Part shown: positions 35,801 to 44,403 of the stretch, piece after piece | Layout of the letters: every line of letters begins with the position of its first letter | Numbering within the stretch: the stretch's first letter is position 1 | Assembly (NCBI GenBank): GCA_016793465.1 | Contig: JAEUJW010000107.1 | Span: 62,001-126,000 of the forward strand | DNA from: Myxococcales bacterium | GTDB taxonomy: Bacteria > Myxococcota > Polyangia > Nannocystales > Nannocystaceae | Reading direction: 5' to 3' | DNA length: 64,000 bases | Made by a program: the position numbers and the translations under genes | Notes under the pieces: generated by a model | The model's database searches: none | Seen by the model: only the letters and a program-made list of their open reading frames with translations | What the model was told of the DNA's origin: nothing

Positions 35801-38800
35801 AGGTGCTGTTCCTCGACCTCCACGTCGGCGGCCAGCGCGTCGAGCGGCGCGTGCTAAGGCCCGGCGACGTCGAGCTCATCGAGTACGCGATCACCGACGC
35901 CTCGCGCGGCGGCTTCGGCGTGGCCATGTTCGCCGTGCGCGACTTCCAGGTCATCGCCGCCTCGCGCGCCGTGTTCGTGCCGTGGGACGACCGCGAGCTC
36001 GCGCTCGAGCTGGCCAGCTTCCGCGACCGCATCAGCCCCGGCGCCCGCGAGCGGTTCGTCCTGCGCCTGCGCGCCGCCGACGGCGCCCCGCTCGGCGCCC
36101 GCGTCGCCGAGGTCCTCGCGTACATGTTCGACCGCAGCCTCGACGCCCTCGCCCCGCACAGCCCGCCCTCGCTGCTGGCCGCCTACCCCGACCGCACGCG
36201 CACCCGCCTCCCGCTCGCCAACCTCATCGCCGCCAACTTCGCCAACCTGTTCACCGACCAGCTCGGCAAGGTCGCCGCCGCCGCCGTCTACCGCCCCGCC
36301 CGCTTCCACTTCCACGAGCGCTACGGCGTCGGCGGCCCCGGCGCGCGCGGCGGCGTGCCCGGCGGCGCGCCGGTGCCGATGGCGCCCCGCGCCGCGGCCC
36401 CGCGCCTGTCCGCGCCGATGTCCCCCGCGCCGATGCCCGCCGCCCCGCAGGCCAGGCTCGAGGAGACCGCCAGCGACGCCGAGGCCGCACGGCCCCCCGA
36501 GGCCCCGGTCGAGATGCGCAGCAACTTCGCCGAGACCGCGTTCTTCCTGCCGCACCTCATCACCGACGCCGAGGGTCAGGTCGCCCTCGAGTTCACCGCG
36601 CCCGACTCGGTCACCGCCTGGAACGTGTGGGTGCACGCCGTCACCCGCGACCTCCGCGGCGTCTCGGCCGTCCGCGAGACCCGAACGATCAAAGAGCTGA
36701 TGGTCCGCCCCTACACCCCGCGGTTCCTCCGCGAGGGCGACCGCGCCGACCTCCGCGTCATGCTCAACAGCGCCGCCGAGCGCCCGCTCCGCGGCGCCGT
36801 CGAGCTGGCGATCCTCGACCCCGCCACTGACGAGCCCCTCGGCGCCGCCTTCGCCCTCGTCGAGCCGCGCCGCCAGTTCGAGCTCCCGCCCGGCGGCAGC
36901 GCCGTCGTCGCCTTCGCGCTGCAGGTCCCCGCCCGCCTCGGGCCGATCGCCGTGCGCGTCGTGGCCCGCGCCGACGGCTGCAGCGACGGCGAGCTGCGCC
37001 CGCTCCCGGTCCTGCCCGGCCGCATGCACCTGGCCCAGTCGCGCTTCGTCAGCCTCCGCGACCGCGACCGCCGCGTCCTTCACTTCGACGACCTCGCCCG
37101 CGCCGACGACCCCACCCGCGTCGACGACGCCCTGGTCGTCACCCTCGACGCCCAGCTGTTCCTCGGCGTCTTGAAGGCGCTGCCGTTCCTCGTCGACTAC
37201 CCCTACGAGTGCAGCGAGCAGCTGTTGAACCGCTACGTGCCCTGCGCGATCCTCTCCGGCGTCTATCAGAAGTTCCCGCAGGTCGAGGCCATGCTCAGGA
37301 GCCTCCCGCCGCGCGCGACCCGCCTCGAGGCCGTCGACCCCGGCGACCCCAACCGCCGCATGGCCCTCGAGGAGACCCCGTGGCTCCGCGAGCTCCGCGG
37401 CGGCGACGACGACGGCATCCACGAGCTCGTCGACCTGCTCGCCCCCGCGGTCGCCGAGCGCCACCGCGAGCACTCGCTCGCCAGGCTGGAGAAGGCCCAG
37501 ACCGCCTCCGGCGGGTTCCCGTGGTTCCCCGGCGGCGAGCCCTCGCCCCACATCACCCTCTACTTGCTCGAGGGCATGGCCCGCGCCCTCGAGTTCGGCG
37601 CTCGCCTGCCAGAGCGCATGGTCCAGCGCGCGTGGGAGTACCTCGGCCGGCACTTCCGCGCCGACATCTTCCCTCGCCTCAAAAAGGCCGAGCTCCCGCC
37701 CGAGTCGGTCACCTACCTGCTCTACGTGCTGTCCGCCTACGACGCGGCCTCGCTCGCCGCCGGCGCCTTCAGCGACAGGGAGCGCGCCACCATGCTCGAG
37801 TACGCCTTCGACGCCTGGACCGCCCACGCCCCCCTGCTGAAGTGTCAGCTCGCGCTGGTCCTCCACCGCAAGCGCCGCGCGTCCGACGCCCGCCTCGTGC
37901 TCGCCAGCGTGATGGACTCCGCGCGGACCGAGCCCGACCGCGGCACCTTCTGGGCCCCCGAGGACCGCGCCTGGCTGTGGTACAACGACACCATCGAGAC
38001 CCACGCGTACGCCCTGCGCGCGCTGTCGGAGGTCGAGCCCGACGACCCGCGCCGCGACGGCCTGGTGCTGTGGCTGCTCCTCAACAAGAAGCTGAGCCAC
38101 TGGAAGTCGACCCGGGCCACCGCGATCGTCATCTACGCGCTCGTCCACCACATGACCCGCGCCGGCACCCTCGGCGCGCGCGAGCAGGCCCGCGTGACCG
38201 CCGGCCCCCGCGTCGTCGACTACACGTTCGAACCGGACCGCTACAGCGGCCGCCAGCAGCTCGTGCTGCGCGGCCCCGACGTCGCCCGCGCCGCCGGCGT
38301 CACCGTCGAGAAGGCCACCCCCGGCCTGCTGTTCGCCAGCGCCACCTGGCACTTCTCGACGGAGCGCCTGCCCGCCGCGGCCCGCGGCGACTTCTTTCAC
38401 GTCGAGCGCCGCCTGTACGTCCGCGACGCGAGCGCCGGCGAGACCGTGCTGCGCCCCCTCGCCGCCGACGCCGTCATCAACATCGGCGACGAGCTCGAGG
38501 TCCACCTGGACATCCGCGCCGCCCACAGCGCCGAGTACGTCCACCTCCGCGACCCGCGCCCCGCCGGCTTCGAACCCGCGTCGACCGCCTCGGGCCCGCG
38601 CTGGGACCTCGGCCTGCGCTTCTACGAGGAGGTCCGCGACAGCGCGACCAACTTCTTCTTCGAACGCCTCCCCGTCGGCCAGTACACCCTGAAGCACCGC
38701 CTGCGCGCCAGCATGGCCGGCAGCTTCCGCGCCCACCCGGCCGAGCTGCAAGCCATGTACGCCCCCGAGTTCGTCGCCTACTCCGCCGGCGAGGTCGTGA

Positions 38801-38817
38801 CGATCGGCGCGCCGTGA
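32878..38817 (+). CDS. Giant alpha-2-macroglobulin family protein with thioester motif
   Basis: A 1979-residue protein of the bacterial alpha-2-macroglobulin group, which traps proteases by a bait region and a reactive thioester. The first 320 residues are helical and TPR-like. Macroglobulin domains start near 480 (VLHGEAGAPVADAEV...), with DRSIYRPEQTLHFKVVVY, a hallmark. A Pro/Ala-rich segment near 1150-1210 followed by NFAETAFFLPHLITD marks the bait region and the macroglobulin core. The thioester motif Cys1445-Ser-Glu-Gln1448 (CxEQ) is intact inside PYECSEQLLNRY, and a C-terminal complement-like domain follows. No signal peptide, lipobox or membrane segment is visible at the N-terminus, although bacterial family members are normally exported. 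It starts 49 bases after the kinase stop on the same strand. Its target is not known. Confidence 0.9.
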   Translation: MSRSRAWNQVDPLIAEHKYQAAHDLVAQIRGEAAADPTREDEAAEALIKQVQLRIGLHGDETALRLLRSEPWPRHFLPRTLLELFLGHATRAYLQRYGWEIRQRTRVDAPDEQDLKLLTADQIVGVALAAYQRAWRTRGELDTTPRRAAAEYLHLGDYPEHVRGSLRDVMTYLAVELLADTAHWRPEHSSQLHRLDVSTLLSDAPAPPDLRLDDAGLHPLARLCGALADLERWHVAAGRDDAAIEARLERLRRLHVAFTDPDDRRLLEHDLRARLAAWPRRGFWANAQALLAWMVEQRGDLVEAHALAAEAVGGRDLDRIGVDACRAATRRIEAPDYSVHTMQADGPGKRSILVRHKNLGALHMRAYAVDLEHYALHHPDYHVLPAHDEWKAALAGSARWFGRNKPTAEWKVELAATPDYKHHATYVTPPLAQRGLYMLVASVRPDFADGDGNRVTAANFIVSELVILAGGDHRGEPEVVVLHGEAGAPVADAEVRLVCSEWQSGRKHSVLASATTNEHGEARFPAQNPARGQYYLLARKGDELALHAAGLHLQADRHAPRTAALVYTDRSIYRPEQTLHFKVVVYTADDAQGRYAVASGQRLDVRLVDPNRQVVARTSVATNPYGSASGAFTVPSGRLLGAWRVECEHDGAAQVRVEEYKRPTFELRWHAPDAPLRLNQPCELRGEARYYFGQPVAGGRVRYRVERVPRPPPWWWWGFAAAGDSRPERVAVGEAEVGDDGSFRVKFSADVDPRKQKIPGLRYHYKLHAELTDDAGETRSATRDLRLGFTDIEATVTLAENFALADRPLSLSVRRGDLDGAARPGAGSWRLFALQQPGERVPGPVDLPEPTPPDEDPSVLRLPGDRLRPRWAAGTYRPERVLESWPDGPQLAGGQTVHGADGVAELMLPPLPAGVYRLRYETRDERGVACESHRTFISVGASTPVAVPAICEVQSQRVRVGDVARIFVASGTHDQVLFLDLHVGGQRVERRVLRPGDVELIEYAITDASRGGFGVAMFAVRDFQVIAASRAVFVPWDDRELALELASFRDRISPGARERFVLRLRAADGAPLGARVAEVLAYMFDRSLDALAPHSPPSLLAAYPDRTRTRLPLANLIAANFANLFTDQLGKVAAAAVYRPARFHFHERYGVGGPGARGGVPGGAPVPMAPRAAAPRLSAPMSPAPMPAAPQARLEETASDAEAARPPEAPVEMRSNFAETAFFLPHLITDAEGQVALEFTAPDSVTAWNVWVHAVTRDLRGVSAVRETRTIKELMVRPYTPRFLREGDRADLRVMLNSAAERPLRGAVELAILDPATDEPLGAAFALVEPRRQFELPPGGSAVVAFALQVPARLGPIAVRVVARADGCSDGELRPLPVLPGRMHLAQSRFVSLRDRDRRVLHFDDLARADDPTRVDDALVVTLDAQLFLGVLKALPFLVDYPYECSEQLLNRYVPCAILSGVYQKFPQVEAMLRSLPPRATRLEAVDPGDPNRRMALEETPWLRELRGGDDDGIHELVDLLAPAVAERHREHSLARLEKAQTASGGFPWFPGGEPSPHITLYLLEGMARALEFGARLPERMVQRAWEYLGRHFRADIFPRLKKAELPPESVTYLLYVLSAYDAASLAAGAFSDRERATMLEYAFDAWTAHAPLLKCQLALVLHRKRRASDARLVLASVMDSARTEPDRGTFWAPEDRAWLWYNDTIETHAYALRALSEVEPDDPRRDGLVLWLLLNKKLSHWKSTRATAIVIYALVHHMTRAGTLGAREQARVTAGPRVVDYTFEPDRYSGRQQLVLRGPDVARAAGVTVEKATPGLLFASATWHFSTERLPAAARGDFFHVERRLYVRDASAGETVLRPLAADAVINIGDELEVHLDIRAAHSAEYVHLRDPRPAGFEPASTASGPRWDLGLRFYEEVRDSATNFFFERLPVGQYTLKHRLRASMAGSFRAHPAELQAMYAPEFVAYSAGEVVTIGAP

Positions 38818-38822
38818 CGTCA

Positions 38823-38840
38823 CCTGTCCCCGAGGACACC
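38823..38840. repeat. Dispersed palindromic repeat copy
   Basis: CCTGTCCCCGAGGACACC, one of the dispersed 18-bp elements, starts six bases after the macroglobulin stop and may form a weak hairpin there. Confidence 0.55.
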
Positions 38841-38978
38841 TCCCAAATCGCCGGCCCCTGAGCGCTCCCGAACCTCGCCCGCAGGCGTCGTCACGCCGCC
38901 CCTCGGTCGCGCAACGAACCGCGCCGCCGCCCGGCGACACCATCGCGACGAACGCGCCGCGGCCAACCTGCGATCCTG

Positions 38979-38984
38979 TATCCT
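38979..38984 (+). promoter_or_regulatory. Putative -10 element TATCCT, leaderless type
   Basis: TATCCT ends 6 bases before the GTG at 38991, with no ribosome binding site. Confidence 0.5.
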
Positions 38985-38990
38985 CCCCGC

Positions 38991-40403
38991 GTGCTCCTGA
39001 CGATCCGCAACACCCGCGCCCCCGCCGACGACCTCGGGTGGTTGTTGCACAAGCACCCCACCAGGGTGCAGGCCTTCGAGCTCGGCTTCGGCCGCGCCCA
39101 CGTGTTCTACCCCGAGGCCTCCGACGCGGCCTGCACCGCCGCCCTGCTGCTCGAGGTCGACCCCGTGCGCCTCGTCCGCGGCCCCGCCACCGCCGAGGGC
39201 AGCGACGGTTTGATAGGCGAGTACGTCAACGACCGCCCCTACGCCGCGACCTCGTTCCTCAGCGTCGCCATCGCCCAGGTGCTGCGCTCCGCCCTCGCCG
39301 GCCAGTGCAAGGCCCGCCCCGAGCTCGTCGACCAGCCCCTCGAGCTCACCGCGACGATCCCCGTGCTGCCCTGCCGCGGCGGTGAGCCGCTGCTGCGCGC
39401 CCTGTTCGAGCCGCTCGGCTACAGCGTCGCCGCCGAGCGCCTCCCGCTCGACCAACAATTCCCGCAGTGGGGCAGTAGCCCCTACTACTCGGTCACCCTC
39501 ACCCGCACCTGCCCGCTGCGCGACCTGCTCGCCCACCTCTACGTGCTGATCCCCGTGCTCGACGACCGCAAGCACTACTTCATCGGCGACGACGAAGTGG
39601 AGAAGCTGCTGCGCTTCGGCGAGGGCTGGCTCGCCGCGCACCCCGAGCGCGAGGCCATCGCCCTGCGCTACTTAAAACACCGCGGCGGCCTGACCCGCGC
39701 CGCGCTCGCGCGCCTGGCCGAGGGCGAGGCCGACAGCGAGGCCGACGACGACGCCCTGATCGCCCGCGACGCCGCCGAGGAGGCCCTCGAGCGGCGGATC
39801 AGCCTCAACGACGAGCGCCTCGACGCCGTCGTCCGGGTCCTGCAAGACAGCCAGGCCCAGACCGTGCTCGACCTCGGCTGCGGCGAGGGCAAGCTGCTCG
39901 CGCGATTAATTAAACACGGCCAGTTCGCCCGCGTCGTCGGCGTCGACGTCGCCCACGTCGCCCTCGAGCGGGCCCACCGGCGCCTGCACATCGACGACAT
40001 GTCCGAGCGCCAGCGGGCCCGCATCGACCTCGTGCACGGCTCGCTCGTCTACCGCGACCGCCGCCTCGAGGGTTTCGACGCCGCCGCCGCCGTCGAGGTC
40101 GTCGAGCACCTCGAGCCCTCGCGCCTGCCGGCCTTCGAGCGCGCCCTGTTCGGCGCGGCCCGCCCCGGCCTCGTGATCGTCACCACCCCCAACGCCGAGT
40201 ACAACGCGAAGTTCCCCGACCTCCCGCCCGGCGCCCTGCGCCACGCCGACCACCGCTTCGAGTGGACGCGCGCCGAGTTCGCCGCCTGGTGCGCCGCCGT
40301 GTGCGAGCGCCACGGCTACACCGCCACGCACGCGCCGATCGGCCCCATCGACGACGCCCTGGGCGCCCCGACCCAGATGGGGGTGTTTCGCCGATGCCCG
40401 TGA
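38991..40403 (+). CDS. hen1: 3'-terminal RNA ribose 2'-O-methyltransferase Hen1
   Basis: Bacterial Hen1 marks the 3'-terminal ribose of RNA ends during repair, so that the sealed break resists re-cleavage by ribotoxins. The 470-residue length and layout match Clostridium thermocellum Hen1. The N-terminal domain (LLTIRNTRAPADDLGWLLHK..., to about 240) is the part that activates the Pnkp ligase. The C-terminal methyltransferase has the AdoMet motif VLDLGCGEGKL near 292 and the metal-binding set Glu369, Glu372, His373 and His421. The start is the GTG at 38991, fitting the TATCCT element. The stop overlaps the pnkp start, which makes this a two-gene RNA repair operon. Confidence 0.93.
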   Translation: MLLTIRNTRAPADDLGWLLHKHPTRVQAFELGFGRAHVFYPEASDAACTAALLLEVDPVRLVRGPATAEGSDGLIGEYVNDRPYAATSFLSVAIAQVLRSALAGQCKARPELVDQPLELTATIPVLPCRGGEPLLRALFEPLGYSVAAERLPLDQQFPQWGSSPYYSVTLTRTCPLRDLLAHLYVLIPVLDDRKHYFIGDDEVEKLLRFGEGWLAAHPEREAIALRYLKHRGGLTRAALARLAEGEADSEADDDALIARDAAEEALERRISLNDERLDAVVRVLQDSQAQTVLDLGCGEGKLLARLIKHGQFARVVGVDVAHVALERAHRRLHIDDMSERQRARIDLVHGSLVYRDRRLEGFDAAAAVEVVEHLEPSRLPAFERALFGAARPGLVIVTTPNAEYNAKFPDLPPGALRHADHRFEWTRAEFAAWCAAVCERHGYTATHAPIGPIDDALGAPTQMGVFRRCP

Positions 40404-42955
40404 CGATGCAACTGAAGATCCCCGACCTCGCGGTGGTCGCCCTGATCGGCGCCACCGGCTCGGGCAAGACCACCTTCGCCCGCCGCCACTTCAAGCCCAC
40501 CGAGATCCTCAGCTCCGACGTGTGCCGCGGCCTCGTCAGCGACGACGAGAACAACCAGGCGGTCAGCGACGACGCCTTCGACCTGCTCTACACCATCGCC
40601 CGCAAGCGCCTCGCCCGCCGCCTGCTCACCGTCGTCGACGCCACCAACGTCCAGGCCGACGCGCGCCGGCCGATCCTCGCGGTCGCCCGCGAGTACCACG
40701 CGATCCCCGTCGCCATCGTGCTCGACGTCTCGACCAAGCTGTGCCTCGAGCGCGCCCGCGCCCGCACCGACCGCAACATCGGCGCCCACACCGTGCGCCA
40801 GCAGAGCAGCCTCCTGCGCCAGACCGTGCGCAACCTGAAGCGCGAGGGCTTCCGCTACATCTACGTGCTGCGCTCGCCCGACGAGATCGACGCCGCCACC
40901 GTCGAGCGCGTCAAGCTGTGGACCGACCGCCGCGACGACCACGGCCCGTTCGACATCGTCGGCGACGTGCACGGCTGCTTCGACGAGCTCTCGGCGCTCC
41001 TGACCCGCCTCGGCTACGTCATCGGCGTCGGCGAGGACCGCTCGTTCGTCGTCACCCACCCGCAGGGCCGCCGCGCCGTGTTCCTCGGCGACCTCGTCGA
41101 CCGCGGCCCGAAGATCCCCGACGTGCTGCGCCTCGTCATGGACATGGTCCAGTCCGGCGCCGCCCTGTGCGTGCCGGGCAACCACGAGGTCAAGCTCCTG
41201 CGCAAGCTCCGCGGCAGCGCCGTCAAGCTGACCCACGGCCTCGCCGAGACCGTCGCCCAGCTCGAGCAGGCCCCCGCCGAGCTGTCGCGCCGCGCCGAGC
41301 AGTTCATCGACGGCCTCGTCAGCCACTACGTGCTCGACGACGGCAAGCTCGTGGTCGCCCACGCCGGCCTCACCGAACCACTGCAGGGCCGCGGCTCCGG
41401 CGCGGTCCGCCAGTTCGCCCTGTTCGGCGAGACCACCGGCGAGTCCGACGAGTACGGCCTGCCCGTCCGCTACAACTGGGCCGCCGAGTACCGCGGCCGC
41501 GCCGTCGTCGTCTACGGCCACACCCCCGTGCCCGCCCCCGAGTGGCTCAACCGCACCCTCTGCATCGACACCGGCTGCGTCTACGGCGGCTCCCTCACCG
41601 CCCTGCGTTACCCCGAGCTCGAGCTGGTCTCCGAGCCCGCGCGCGCCACCTACTGCGAGCCCACCCGCCCCCTGCGCCCGCCGCCCGAGCGCTCCGCCCG
41701 GCACGACCACGACGACCTGCTCGACCTCGCCGACCTGCTCGGCAAGCGCACGCTCACCACCCGCCTGCGCCCCAACCTCACCATCTCCGCCGAGCACGCC
41801 TCCGCCGCGCTCGAGGTCATGAGCCGCTTCGCCGTCGACCCGCGCTGGCTCGTCTACCTCCCGCCGACGATGTCCCCCAGCGAGACGTCCGAGCGCCCCG
41901 GCCTGCTCGAGCACCCCGCCGAGGCCCTCGCCTACTACCGCGACGCCGACATCGGCACCGTGGTCATGCAGCAGAAGCACATGGGCTCGCGCGCCGTCGT
42001 CATCGTCGGCAAGACGTCGGCCGCGCTGCGCCGCCGCTTCGCGAGCCCCACCGACTCGCTCGGAGTGATCTACACCCGCACCGGCCGCCCGTTCTTCGGC
42101 GACCGTGACACCGAGCAGGTCCTCCTCGCGCGCCTGTCCGCCGCCATCACCGCCGCCGACCTGTGGACCGCCCTCGACAGCGACTGGCTGTGCCTCGACT
42201 GCGAGGTCATGCCGTGGTCCGCCAAGGCCCAGGCGCTCCTGCGCGGCCAGTACGCCCCGACCGCCGCCGCCGCCGAGGTCGCGCTCGACGCGTGCATCGC
42301 CGCCCTCACCGCCGCGTCTGCCCGCGGCGCCGACGTGTCCGCCCTGCTCGCCGAGCAGCGCAGCCGCCGCGCCAGCGTCGACGGCTACCGCGCCGCCTAC
42401 CGCGGCTACTGCTGGCCGGTCGCGCGCCCCGAGGACCACCGCGTCGCCCCCTTCCACCTGCTCGCCAGCGAGGCCGCCACCCACGTCGACCGCGACCACG
42501 TGTGGCACATGGAGACGCTCGCGAAGATCTGCGCCGCCGACCCCGAGCTGCTGATCGCCACGCCCTACCGCGTCGTCGACGTCGACGACCAGGCCAGCTG
42601 CGACGCCGCCACCGCGTGGTGGGAAGAACTCACCGCCGCCGGCGGCGAGGGCGTCGTAATCAAACCGTTCGACTTCGTCGCCCGCGGGCCCAAGGGCGTG
42701 GTCCAGCCGGCCATGAAGGTCCGCGGCCGCGAGTACCTGCGCATCATCTACGGCCCCGAGTACACCGCCCCCGAGCACCTCGAGCGCCTCCGCGACCGCG
42801 GCCTCGGCGGCAAGCGCTCGCTCGCCATCCGCGAGTTCGCCCTCGGCCTCGAGGCCCTCGAGCGCTTCGCCCGCGGCGAGCCGCTGCGCCGCGTCCACGA
42901 GTGCGTGTTCGCCGTGCTCGCGCTCGAGAGCGAGCCCGTCGACCCGCGCCTGTGA
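40394..42955 (+). CDS. pnkp: Polynucleotide kinase-phosphatase/ligase Pnkp
   Basis: The end-healing and sealing partner of Hen1, an 853-residue three-domain enzyme. The N-terminal 5'-kinase has the P-loop GATGSGKT at 19-26. The central metallophosphatase (about 185-440) has DIVGDVHGCFDE, LGDLVDRGP, GNHE and VYGHTPVP, and removes the 2',3'-cyclic phosphate. The C-terminal adenylyltransferase-like domain, which needs Hen1, has the nucleotidyl Lys528 in QQKHMGSR, and ends with the GEGVVIKP block (about 752-759). The ATG at 40394 overlaps the hen1 stop by ten bases; an in-frame ATG at 40406 is also possible. No ribotoxin gene is visible nearby. Confidence 0.93.
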   Translation: MPVTMQLKIPDLAVVALIGATGSGKTTFARRHFKPTEILSSDVCRGLVSDDENNQAVSDDAFDLLYTIARKRLARRLLTVVDATNVQADARRPILAVAREYHAIPVAIVLDVSTKLCLERARARTDRNIGAHTVRQQSSLLRQTVRNLKREGFRYIYVLRSPDEIDAATVERVKLWTDRRDDHGPFDIVGDVHGCFDELSALLTRLGYVIGVGEDRSFVVTHPQGRRAVFLGDLVDRGPKIPDVLRLVMDMVQSGAALCVPGNHEVKLLRKLRGSAVKLTHGLAETVAQLEQAPAELSRRAEQFIDGLVSHYVLDDGKLVVAHAGLTEPLQGRGSGAVRQFALFGETTGESDEYGLPVRYNWAAEYRGRAVVVYGHTPVPAPEWLNRTLCIDTGCVYGGSLTALRYPELELVSEPARATYCEPTRPLRPPPERSARHDHDDLLDLADLLGKRTLTTRLRPNLTISAEHASAALEVMSRFAVDPRWLVYLPPTMSPSETSERPGLLEHPAEALAYYRDADIGTVVMQQKHMGSRAVVIVGKTSAALRRRFASPTDSLGVIYTRTGRPFFGDRDTEQVLLARLSAAITAADLWTALDSDWLCLDCEVMPWSAKAQALLRGQYAPTAAAAEVALDACIAALTAASARGADVSALLAEQRSRRASVDGYRAAYRGYCWPVARPEDHRVAPFHLLASEAATHVDRDHVWHMETLAKICAADPELLIATPYRVVDVDDQASCDAATAWWEELTAAGGEGVVIKPFDFVARGPKGVVQPAMKVRGREYLRIIYGPEYTAPEHLERLRDRGLGGKRSLAIREFALGLEALERFARGEPLRRVHECVFAVLALESEPVDPRL

Positions 42956-43140
42956 CCGTCGACCCTCGCGCGCGGCCGCCGGCCCGGTCGCGCGCCCGTG
43001 AGCGCCCGCGATCTCCGCGTGCCCGCCCCGCCCCGCGCCTCCACCCGCGCCCCCGCGAGGCCGCGACCACACGCCGCCCCGCGCGAGACGAACATGGGCC
43101 CACCCCCGCCACGGACCCACATCGACGCACCGCTCGGTGA

Positions 43141-43146
43141 TACGGT
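43141..43146 (+). promoter_or_regulatory. Putative -10 element TACGGT, leaderless type
   Basis: TACGGT ends 9 bases before the ATG at 43156. Confidence 0.4.
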
Positions 43147-43155
43147 CGAGCCATC

Positions 43156-44271
43156 ATGCGCACCGCCCTCGTGCTGTCCCTGGCCCCGCTGTTCGCGCAG
43201 TTGCTGGCGGGCTGCATCACCAGCTCGAGCTGCGACGGCTTCAAGGGCGGCACCTACGAGCAGAAGTACGAGCTCACGCCCGACGAGTACCTGACCTACG
43301 CCCACGGCGGCGCGCCGCAGGCGACCGGCGGGCCCACCGACACCGGGGCCGACACCGGCACCGGCACCGGCACCGGCGGCAGCCCGCACGACACCCACGA
43401 CAGCGAGGCCGAGCCCACCGGGGGCCCGCTCTCGCAGCCGCAGATCTGCCAGGCCGTCTGCCTCGACCGCGGCGGCCAGGAGCCGCTGTCCTGCTCGGTC
43501 GGCGAGTTCACCGACGGCGAGAACGTCACCATCACCTGCGAGTTCGAGGCCTTCTGCGAGGGCCGCCGCCACACCTGCGTGCGCTCGCACGGCGGCTCCG
43601 ACGGCTCCGCCGCCACCTGGCTCGCGCGCGCCGCCCACGACGAGGCCGCCTCGATCTACGCCTTCCTCGCCCTCGCCGCCGAGCTCACCGCCCACGGCGC
43701 CCCCGCCGACCTCATCGCCCGCGTGCGCGACGCCGCCGCCGACGAGGCCCGCCACGCCAGGCTCGTCGACCGCCTCGCCCGCGAGCACCACGCCCCCGCG
43801 GTCGCCCTCGACGTCGCCTTCGCCCCGCCCCGCGACCTGCTCGCCATCGCCGTCGAGAACGCCGTCGAGGGCTGCGTGCGCGAGACCTGGGCCGCCCTGT
43901 CCGCCGCCCACCAGGCCCGCCACGCCCACGACCCCCGCCACCGCGCCCTCTATCAAATGATCGCCGCCGACGAGGCCCGCCACGCCGAGCTCGCCTGGGC
44001 CCTCGACGCCTGGCTCTTGGGACAGCTCACTCCCGCCGACCACGCCCGCGTCGAGGCCGCCCGCGGCGCCGCCGCCCGCGAGCTGCGCGCCGCCCTCGCC
44101 GGCGAACCCTACGGCCACGAGCTCGCCGCCCTCGGGCTCCCCGACCCTCGCACCGCCCACCGCCTCGCCGCCAGCCTCGACGCCGCCCTGTGGTCCGGCG
44201 CCACGCCGATCGACCCGCCGCGCCCCACGCCGACCACCCGCCCGCATCCCGCGCTCGCCGCCCCGCTGTGA
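43156..44271 (+). CDS. Lipoprotein with ferritin-like diiron domain
   Basis: A 371-residue exported protein. The leader ends in LLAGC (Cys20). Residues 21-150 are a small Cys-rich region with a Thr/Gly/Asp linker. Residues 150-330 are helical with the repeated metal-binding patterns of the ferritin-like fold: HDEAASIYAF, DEARHARL, ENAVEGCVRETW and DEARHAEL, giving the usual set of Glu and ExxH ligands in two pairs. A ferritin-like domain on a lipoprotein outside the cytoplasm is uncommon; it could oxidise iron or a lipid. The gene has its own -10 element and its 3' end is duplicated in a 50-bp step repeat. Confidence 0.75.
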   Translation: MRTALVLSLAPLFAQLLAGCITSSSCDGFKGGTYEQKYELTPDEYLTYAHGGAPQATGGPTDTGADTGTGTGTGGSPHDTHDSEAEPTGGPLSQPQICQAVCLDRGGQEPLSCSVGEFTDGENVTITCEFEAFCEGRRHTCVRSHGGSDGSAATWLARAAHDEAASIYAFLALAAELTAHGAPADLIARVRDAAADEARHARLVDRLAREHHAPAVALDVAFAPPRDLLAIAVENAVEGCVRETWAALSAAHQARHAHDPRHRALYQMIAADEARHAELAWALDAWLLGQLTPADHARVEAARGAAARELRAALAGEPYGHELAALGLPDPRTAHRLAASLDAALWSGATPIDPPRPTPTTRPHPALAAPL

Positions 44272-44340
44272 AATTTTTAATTATCGACGTGTTCGCGCCC
44301 GCGATGGCCGCCCCGCTGTGAAATTTTTAATCATCGACGT
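44257..44340. repeat. 50-bp step duplication of the 3' end of the ferritin-like gene
   Basis: The 34-base block starting GCCGCCCCGCTGTGAAATTT occurs at 44257-44290 and 44307-44340, with a single mismatch and a period of exactly 50 bp. The copied part includes the last three codons and the TGA of the gene, the AT-rich run TGAAATTTTTAAT and ATCGACGT. Confidence 0.9.
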
Positions 44341-44388
44341 CCCCGTGACCCCGGCGAGCGGCCCCTGTTCGCGCCCCGCCCGACCCGC

Positions 44389-44394
44389 TAGCCT
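44389..44394 (+). promoter_or_regulatory. Putative -10 element TAGCCT, leaderless type
   Basis: TAGCCT ends 9 bases before the ATG at 44404. Confidence 0.4.
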
Positions 44395-44403
44395 CGCCCG
44401 CGC

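Noticed and set aside
35854..38943. Open frame of about 1030 codons antisense to the macroglobulin gene
   Set aside because: Same compositional artefact; the plus strand carries the macroglobulin with thioester motif.
40316..43120. Open frame of about 930 codons antisense to pnkp
   Set aside because: Lies over kinase, phosphatase and ligase motifs on the plus strand and has no domain of its own.
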